Shown here: positions 58,701-64,000 of the stretch, piece by piece | Layout of the letters: each line of letters starts with the position of its first letter | How positions within the stretch are numbered: the stretch's first letter is position 1 | NCBI GenBank assembly: GCA_029706075.1 | Contig: JAINUG010000014.1 | Span: 2,122,501 to 2,186,500, forward strand | Direction of reading: 5' to 3' | Source of the DNA: Aldrovandia affinis | Taxonomy: Eukaryota > Chordata > Actinopteri > Notacanthiformes > Halosauridae | DNA length: 64,000 nucleotides | Translations under genes and position numbers: made by a program | The notes under the pieces: generated by a model | The model's database searches: none | What the model was told of the DNA's origin: nothing | Seen by the model: only the letters and a program-made list of their open reading frames with translations

Positions 58701-61700
58701 CCCCCCGGTAACGTAGAGCCGGGGGCCGCTGGCTGTCAGGCCGAACTGGCTGCACCCCAGCGGGGACACCCTGACCGTGGTCCACTGGTCGACCGCTGGG
58801 CGGTAGAACTCCATCTCGTCCACGTGGACCCACTCCCCCACCTGAAACGGGAACGGCCGGGAACAGTGTCTCAGCAGGGCTGGAGGTGCAGGCCGGGTCC
58901 AGAGCCAGCACGAAAATATCAAATCACACCACCGTGTGCCAAATCAAGAGCTCTATTAAGGGCTCAGAGTACTCCTCTGGCCTGGTTATGGACAGCTGTG
59001 GGCTTTCCGCGACTCCAGAATGCCTAAATGAAGAGGATCTGTAGAGCGATGGCCAGCCGCCTGGCCCTGTACCTTGCTGAGCGTCCTCCCTCCCACGCAG
59101 TAGAGGGCGCCCTGCACGGAGGCCATGCCGTGGTCACAGCGCGGGAAGGCCATGGGGCGGTTCGGTATCCAGCGCTTCAGACGGGGCAGGAAGCTGTAGA
59201 GGTGGGACAGAGTCTCCCCGCCGGAGAATCCTCCTGCCCCGCGAGGAGGAGAGGGACCCCCCGTCAGGACCCCGGCTGGCAAACTGACACTGAGGTCATC
59301 GTCATAATACTTGTTGCTTACATTTTACATTTACATTTTAAGCATTTAGCAGACGCTCTTATCCAGAGCGACTTACAAGATGTGCATTAATACAAGGTGA
59401 GAACAATCAAAGTTAGCGTACAAGATCAGGGCAGTAAAACGGCAAAAGACATCATTGCAGGCGTCTGCGTATCATACCTGTAGCATTGGGAAAGAAAAGG
59501 GTAGTGGGTGTTTTTTTGTGTTTAAAAAAAAAAAAAATGTATAACAAGTAAACAGTGGTGACGACAGATTGACTAGATGGACAGTGTTCAGTGGTAGTGG
59601 AGTCTGAAGAGGTGGGTTTTGAGTCTCTTGCGGAAGATTGGAAGTGATTCCGCAGTCCTGACCGATTGCGGGAGGTCGTTCCACCAACGAGGGACCAGGA
59701 CAGAGAAGAGGCGAGACCGCGAGGAGCGGCTGCCAGGCGCTCGGAGGGATGGGGCAGTCAGTCTGCCAGCGGAGGCGGAGCGGAGGGGTCTGGGTGGGGT
59801 GTAGGGAGTGATGAGTGACTGGAGGTATGGGGGAGCAGTACCTCTAGCCGCTTGAAAAGCAAGCACCAGTGACTTGAATCTGATGCGTGCGAGTGCTTAG
59901 TAGTTGGGTAGTGTAAATGCACTGGATATAAATGTGAACACGTGTACATATAAATGCTAATGTGTATGGTTGCTGATGTAGCCAGTGGAGCCGTCCAGAG
60001 ATAAGTGTCTGAAACGTGGAATGTAGAAGTGGGATGTTGATCGCACTTACGCAGCCCGTGTGTAAACAGTGCAGTGTAGCTAATGGGGAGTGCTGAGGGA
60101 TGAGGCCTGTATTTTGGCTGGTCGCGGTGCAGTTGGATGGGTTTTGTGTGGAGGTGTCTAGATTTCTCTGTCTAGATCTTTGGCCCAGCTTGCACTGGAA
60201 TCTATTTCGTAATGTTTAACTACTGGGGCTTAGCCGTGAGGTACTGAAATTGCAACATATTTATAGAAATGTGAATACAAGGCTACAGAAGATCAAACAG
60301 GACTGTGGGTCTATTTGTCAACCTCCTTAACATGTCCTTAACCGTTGCAATGGTATTGGGTGATAACCTGGACTGGAGTACCTCCTGTGTGTTTCATAGG
60401 TTGGCAGGGCGTGTTACCAGAGGTGTCAAGGAACCTTCCGTTTGTACTGCGGGTGGGCGGGGCCCCGTGTGTGTGGTGCGCTACCTGAGATGTAGAGGAT
60501 TCCTCCATGTGTGGCCCCGGCGTGGTCCACCACAGGCACGGGGAGGGGCGCGGCCAGCTCCCAGCGGTCCTCCCCGGGGCTGTACCGCTCTGTGCTCGCG
60601 GTCAGCTTCCCCAGCAACGTGCCCCCCGCCACGGCAACCAGCGCCCCCGACAACACGTCGGAATGGAAGCGGGTCCTTTTCTCCAGCATCGCGGCCACCT
60701 GTATCCAGCTCTCAGTCCTGGGGTCGTACCTGTGCACCTGAACAAACGGCGAAGGAGACCAGGACGTTAGAGTAACAGGAAGTTGCAGTGACAGGCTTCG
60801 ATTGGCCAGTGGTCTCAGGCAGTCCAGATGTGGCCAGCTGCTCTTGTTCACGTGCTTTCACCAGTTACTTATATATACGGTATATATATATATATGTGTA
60901 TATATACCGTCAAAAACATTACTTATGATAACTATACTGATACTGATAACTATATGAGATAAAACAATTTATAATTTAGTTATTTGCTTTTATCCAAAGC
61001 GACTTACAAGAGTGCATTCATATTCGTATAGAGCCGATGGGAGATCTGTATGTACTGAAGTAACTGAACTGGACTCTTGGTCTTTAGGTTATGCCTTTTG
61101 TTATTGCTACTGTAGTTAAAGGCATATTTTGAAATGCACGTAATCTGGTGATATGTGAGGTGGTCCACTCAGGGAGGTTTTAGTGGCAGGAGACTGGTAC
61201 AGTGGTATGACATGCAACTAACCAATCAGGTGGTAGACTGTATTTCTCGCCGGGAGGAGTGGACTCACCTCATTAGTCGGCTGCTTCCCGCACGGATCGA
61301 ACCGGTGCTGTCCGCCCAGGACGAAGAGGAAGTTATTGAGTACGACGCAGCAGTGGTTGTACAGCGGCGCTTCCATCTCCCCCAGCTTCCTCCAGTCTAC
61401 GTCCCGTTCGGCCGTCACCCACATCTCCCTGCACACCCGATTCCCTGCGGTCCTGCCGCCCAGCACGAGCAGGCAGGGTGTGGCCCCACGGACGGCGGTG
61501 GAGGGGCCCTGGAGGGTGGGCTGGAGGAGGGGCCGGTGCATGGTAGGACAGGGCCTCCCGCAGAAGCTGGAAGCAGTGCGGGTCGGCGCACACCAGGGGG
61601 GCGCTCCCCCAGCTCGTCCAGCAGGGTCTCGGGGGGGATCAAGGGGAGCCGCACCCTGCCGACGATGACCCGGGCGTGGGCTGCATGTTCGGGGTGGTGA

Positions 61701-63810
61701 TCCAGCCACTGGAGGGCGCCACGGAGCAGGTCGGCCTCGCTGGCATCCCCCAGGTTGTCCCGGCCCAGCAGCTCCAGCAGGGCCTCGGGATCCAGGCCTA
61801 ACAGCTGCTGTGGGTCCCTCAGCAGACCCTGGCAGTAGGCGCCCAGGTACTCCAGCGCTCTGCGGTGTAGCTGCGGGGGACCCAGCCGGCGGGCCAAGTC
61901 CAGGATCTGAGGGCAGGTCTCGGGGCTCAGGCTGACGTCCAGGAAGCGCAGGCAGAGCTTGATGGCGTCCCGGACCAGCAGGGTCTGCGCCGCCCACAGG
62001 GTCTCCTCCACCACGTCCAGGCTCAGGGTCATGTGACCACGGTAGATCAATCCCAACACCCGCTCCAGACCCCTGGCACTGACCCCCTGCAGCCTCACAG
62101 GCCCTCCCGTGAGAGAGAGGGCGGGGCGTCCCGTGAAGAGGAGGCGGAAGTAGCCGCTGACGGAGGCCAGGATCACCCTGTGCGCTGGGAACTGCGCCCC
62201 CCCCGCCTCCAGGGTGACATCGCACAGCGCCACCTGCTGCCACAGAGACCCCGCCCCTCTTAGCAGGCGCTGTGCATAGGTGTCCGACTCCAGCCTCGTC
62301 CCCCGCTCCATCTCCTCTACCTGTTCTGGGTCCACGTCCGTCTGTTTGGCCTCCACCCCGCTCTTCAACCCCCGAATCCTCGGCTCCATATCTTACCTGT
62401 TGTTTTTTTTACTGAAGGTGATGGTGGTATATTACTCTAACGTCCATCCAGAGGTAGTTTAGTCTCCTGAGGTGACGTAATGATCCCAGTCAAGATGATA
62501 ATGGTGATGGTGTGTGAGGAAGAATATGGGCCTTTCAGAGGTTTTCAGTAGACCTTTGCATTGAATTTCAGTGCTGCTGTTTTTCTTGGCTGTGTGGCTG
62601 TAGCTCTGGCACCTTTTGCTATTAGCTATTCACCTAGTAGCTATGTGAATACTCCACTGTGTGGCTGGGCACTTATCAGTGCAGCATTACCATAAACAAA
62701 TAGTTTCTGGGCTGTGGTTGTCATGGGAGGTGTTGAAAGAGCACTTCTTCATGTGTGCACAGAGTATACACACGCGCACAAACAAACTTTCAGCTCCTCG
62801 CTCAAGTTTTACCGTTCACCTTCAACGTGTCTGGACTTGTACCGTTTCCTCGTTTGAACACTCTTCCCACATAAATGTGATATCGGTTGCCTTGCAGAGT
62901 CATTCTGGATCTCAGTGGATCAGTAGTGAAGGGGGTGGAGGGGGCGGGGGTCGGGGGAACAAGATTTCTCAGACAACCTTGTGGTCAGGCTATATTGTGC
63001 ACAGTATTAATAGGATTCCCCTTAATAAAAAGAATAAAATCTAAAACCATGTGAAGGCTTCTAGCGAACGTTCATTGAGTTCTTGCAGTTATTTTTTCTG
63101 CGCTTACTGCCCCATCACTTTGTGGCTCACACTTCAAATGGTCACCTCATTGTTCCATTGACTGTCCATGCTGTTTGTCCTCCAGGAATCGTCTACAATT
63201 CCACCGGCGAGCTGACCTGCTTTGACCTCTACACCCTGTACGTGGAGTGTGCGGACCCCACAGGCTGTGGACTCGGAGCAGACAGTCTGGCATGGGACTA
63301 TCAGGTGCATTATCACCAAAGGCCTCAATCATTGAACCTGCAGTTGGTGTAATGGCAGCTCAGTGCTGACAGCCATTGTAGCCTTGAGCGGGAAACTGAA
63401 AAAATGTCCAGCTGTAGAAATTGATCATATGTACTAATATGGGTCACACAAGTTTCCCTGCAAGTTTCTGCTAAGGAAGTAAATTATGATATGCAATGTT
63501 TAGAGGCATGTAGTTTGAAGTTACAGTTCCTACAATATAAAGTAGCCAACAGAGAGGTAATTCATCATCCTTGATATTTTGAGGGGGTTTTGGGCTCTGA
63601 AAGTCGAACGTGTCATCGTTGAGGTTTGAGGTTTTTTTTTGTTCCTCCCCAAGGCCTGCACAGAGATTGAGATGTGCTACGAGAGCAACAACGTCAGCGA
63701 CATGTTCCCGCCCCTCCCCTTCACGGAGCAGGACCGCGAGCGCTACTGCGGGCGGAAGTGGGGTGTGGTGCCCCGTCCGGGCTGGCTCAAAACACAGTTC
63801 TGGGGGGACG
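52764..63810 (+). CDS. dpp7: Dipeptidyl peptidase 7 (DPP2/QPP, S28 family), partial
   Basis: Serine exopeptidase of lysosomes and secretory vesicles that removes N-terminal X-Pro or X-Ala dipeptides. Exons: 52764-52976, 53241-53385, 54056-54195, 55071-55234, 56099-56234, 56341-56422, 56952-57118, 58036-58096, 63186-63304, 63654-63810, all with consistent phases and GT-AG introns, giving about 461 residues so far. A hydrophobic signal peptide ([20 protein letters not shown]) starts the protein. Family blocks follow: [76 protein letters not shown]. The nucleophile Ser221 sits in GGSYGG, its codon split between exons 4 and 5. Exons with the catalytic Asp and His lie beyond 64000. Residues 21-84 before [11 protein letters not shown] are longer than the human leader. 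Intron 8 hosts an antisense gene. Confidence 0.95.
53697..53955 (+). mobile_element. SINE family A copy (5'-truncated)
   Basis: Lacks the tRNA-like head. Has GGAGTGCCACCGGGGCGGC, GTCGACAGCCTGGTGAGTGC and TCTCGGAGGAGAC, and ends TAATTGGCTACTAAATTGGG with AGAAAATGGGATAAAA. Lies in dpp7 intron 2. Confidence 0.8.
54305..54873. mobile_element. hAT-type non-autonomous transposon (MITE)
   Basis: Terminal inverted repeats: left CAGTGGTTACGAAAGTCAGT then CCTGGGGACCC; right, reverse-complemented, CAGTGATTATTCCCAACCTC then AGTCCTGGGGACCC. Flanked by an exact 8-bp duplication CCTTAGAC at 54297-54304 and 54874-54881. The CAGTG start and 8-bp duplication are hAT hallmarks. At 569 bp with no transposase frame it must have moved in trans. 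Lies in dpp7 intron 3. Confidence 0.88.
55891..55919. repeat. Poly-A tract
   Basis: A-run of over 25 bp in dpp7 intron 4, possibly a retroposon remnant. Confidence 0.8.
56035..56073. repeat. hAT-like terminal repeat near dpp7 exon 5
   Basis: On minus, CAGCAGGGGTCCCCAACCTC and ATGGTCCGTGAGGCATTTGG look like one end of a Charlie-type hAT repeat. The opposite end was not found. It finishes about 25 bp before the exon 5 acceptor. Confidence 0.5.
58482..62389 (-). CDS. BTB-BACK-Kelch (KLHL-family) protein, nested in dpp7 intron 8
   Basis: Likely Cullin-3 ubiquitin-ligase substrate adaptor. Exons (minus): 62389-61269, 60737-60485, 59233-59073, 58841-58482 (stop TGA), all with GT-AG junctions and matching phases once exon 1 is corrected; about 630 residues, normal for KLHL. 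BTB about 47-152 ([20 protein letters not shown]), BACK about 157-280 ([31 protein letters not shown]), then about six Kelch repeats ([46 protein letters not shown]). Two frame switches occur in exon 1: at the G-run 61596-61601 and near 61537-61542; together they restore phase at the exon end. The Kelch part resembles the KLHL9/13/36 group, but I cannot assign a paralogue. The entire gene lies within an intron of dpp7, on the opposite strand. Confidence 0.88.
59321..59893 (-). mobile_element. 5'-truncated L2 LINE copy
   Basis: Near-identical by eye to 10927-11510. The conserved tail (59339-59379 on +: GCATTTAGCAGACGCTCTTA, TCCAGAGCGACTTACA) is followed by the RT C-terminal frame ([17 protein letters not shown] at 59588-59866). 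Inserted in intron 2 of the Kelch gene and hence also in dpp7 intron 8. Confidence 0.85.
60868..61040. repeat. TA-rich microsatellite and SINE tail fragment
   Basis: (TA)n with TATATATATATATATGTG at about 60878-60902, then 'TTTGCTTTTATCCAAAGCGA' and CTTACAAGAGTGCATTCA (60984-61020), a piece of an L2-type tail. Lies in intron 1 of the Kelch gene. Confidence 0.6.
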
Positions 63811-64000
63811 GTGAGTCGATGGGGCCCGGGTATTCGATTGTTTGAACGACGTCCAGTGGTGTCACTGAAGAATCAAATACTTGAATAGTTTTTTTAATGC
63901 ATATATTGATGAAAAGCGAAGAAAGAAAATTAACGTTTTATTATTTTTTCATGAATATTCATGATATAGAGCCTATATATACCCTGCATGAAATTATTAT

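Noticed and set aside
61155-61700. 181-residue plus-strand frame
   Set aside because: Antisense of the GC-rich Kelch gene exon 1; no splice sites and no homology.

Overview
The window is animal nuclear DNA, almost certainly from a ray-finned fish. It has split genes with GT-AG introns, long (CA)n/(GA)n arrays, tRNA-derived SINEs with L2-type 3' tails, a vertebrate-type Ty3 element, and protein-coding exons that read as vertebrate WHRN, NOXA1 and DPP7. I cannot name the species. There are no bacterial features, CRISPR arrays or free-standing RNA genes.

Layout: 1-8710 is non-coding (presumed whrn intron 1), rich in simple repeats, minisatellites and SINEs. 8711-9460 (-) is the first coding exon of whirlin; the rest of the gene lies off the left edge. 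10930-13000 is a LINE cluster. 15532-25600 is a Ty3/gypsy block (-) arranged LTR-internal-LTR-internal-LTR inside one 5-bp target duplication, with a TATA box and an 11-nt self-primer/PBS match of the Tf1/sushi kind. 25.6-36.7 kb is intergenic DNA with worn Tc1-like, L2 and Penelope-like remnants. 36730-49344 (-) is a complete 15-coding-exon noxa1. After a 3.4-kb divergent spacer, dpp7 (+) runs from 52764 past the right edge (10 exons seen, catalytic Asp and His exons missing). Its intron 8 holds a complete four-exon BTB-BACK-Kelch gene on the opposite strand (58482-62389).

Function: the host genes share no pathway. Whirlin is a PDZ scaffold of hair cells and photoreceptors, NOXA1 activates NADPH oxidases, DPP7 is a lysosomal/secretory-vesicle serine dipeptidase, and the Kelch protein is probably a Cullin-3 adaptor. 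The human genes NOXA1 and DPP7 both lie at 9q34.3, and WHRN is on the same arm, so the order looks like conserved vertebrate synteny.

Quality caution: otherwise well-conserved exons carry small frame breaks (noxa1 exon 8; two in the Kelch exon 1), two of the three at or next to short homopolymers. The retroelement copies also differ by many one-base indels. Residual consensus errors in the assembly are likely and should be excluded before calling any gene broken.
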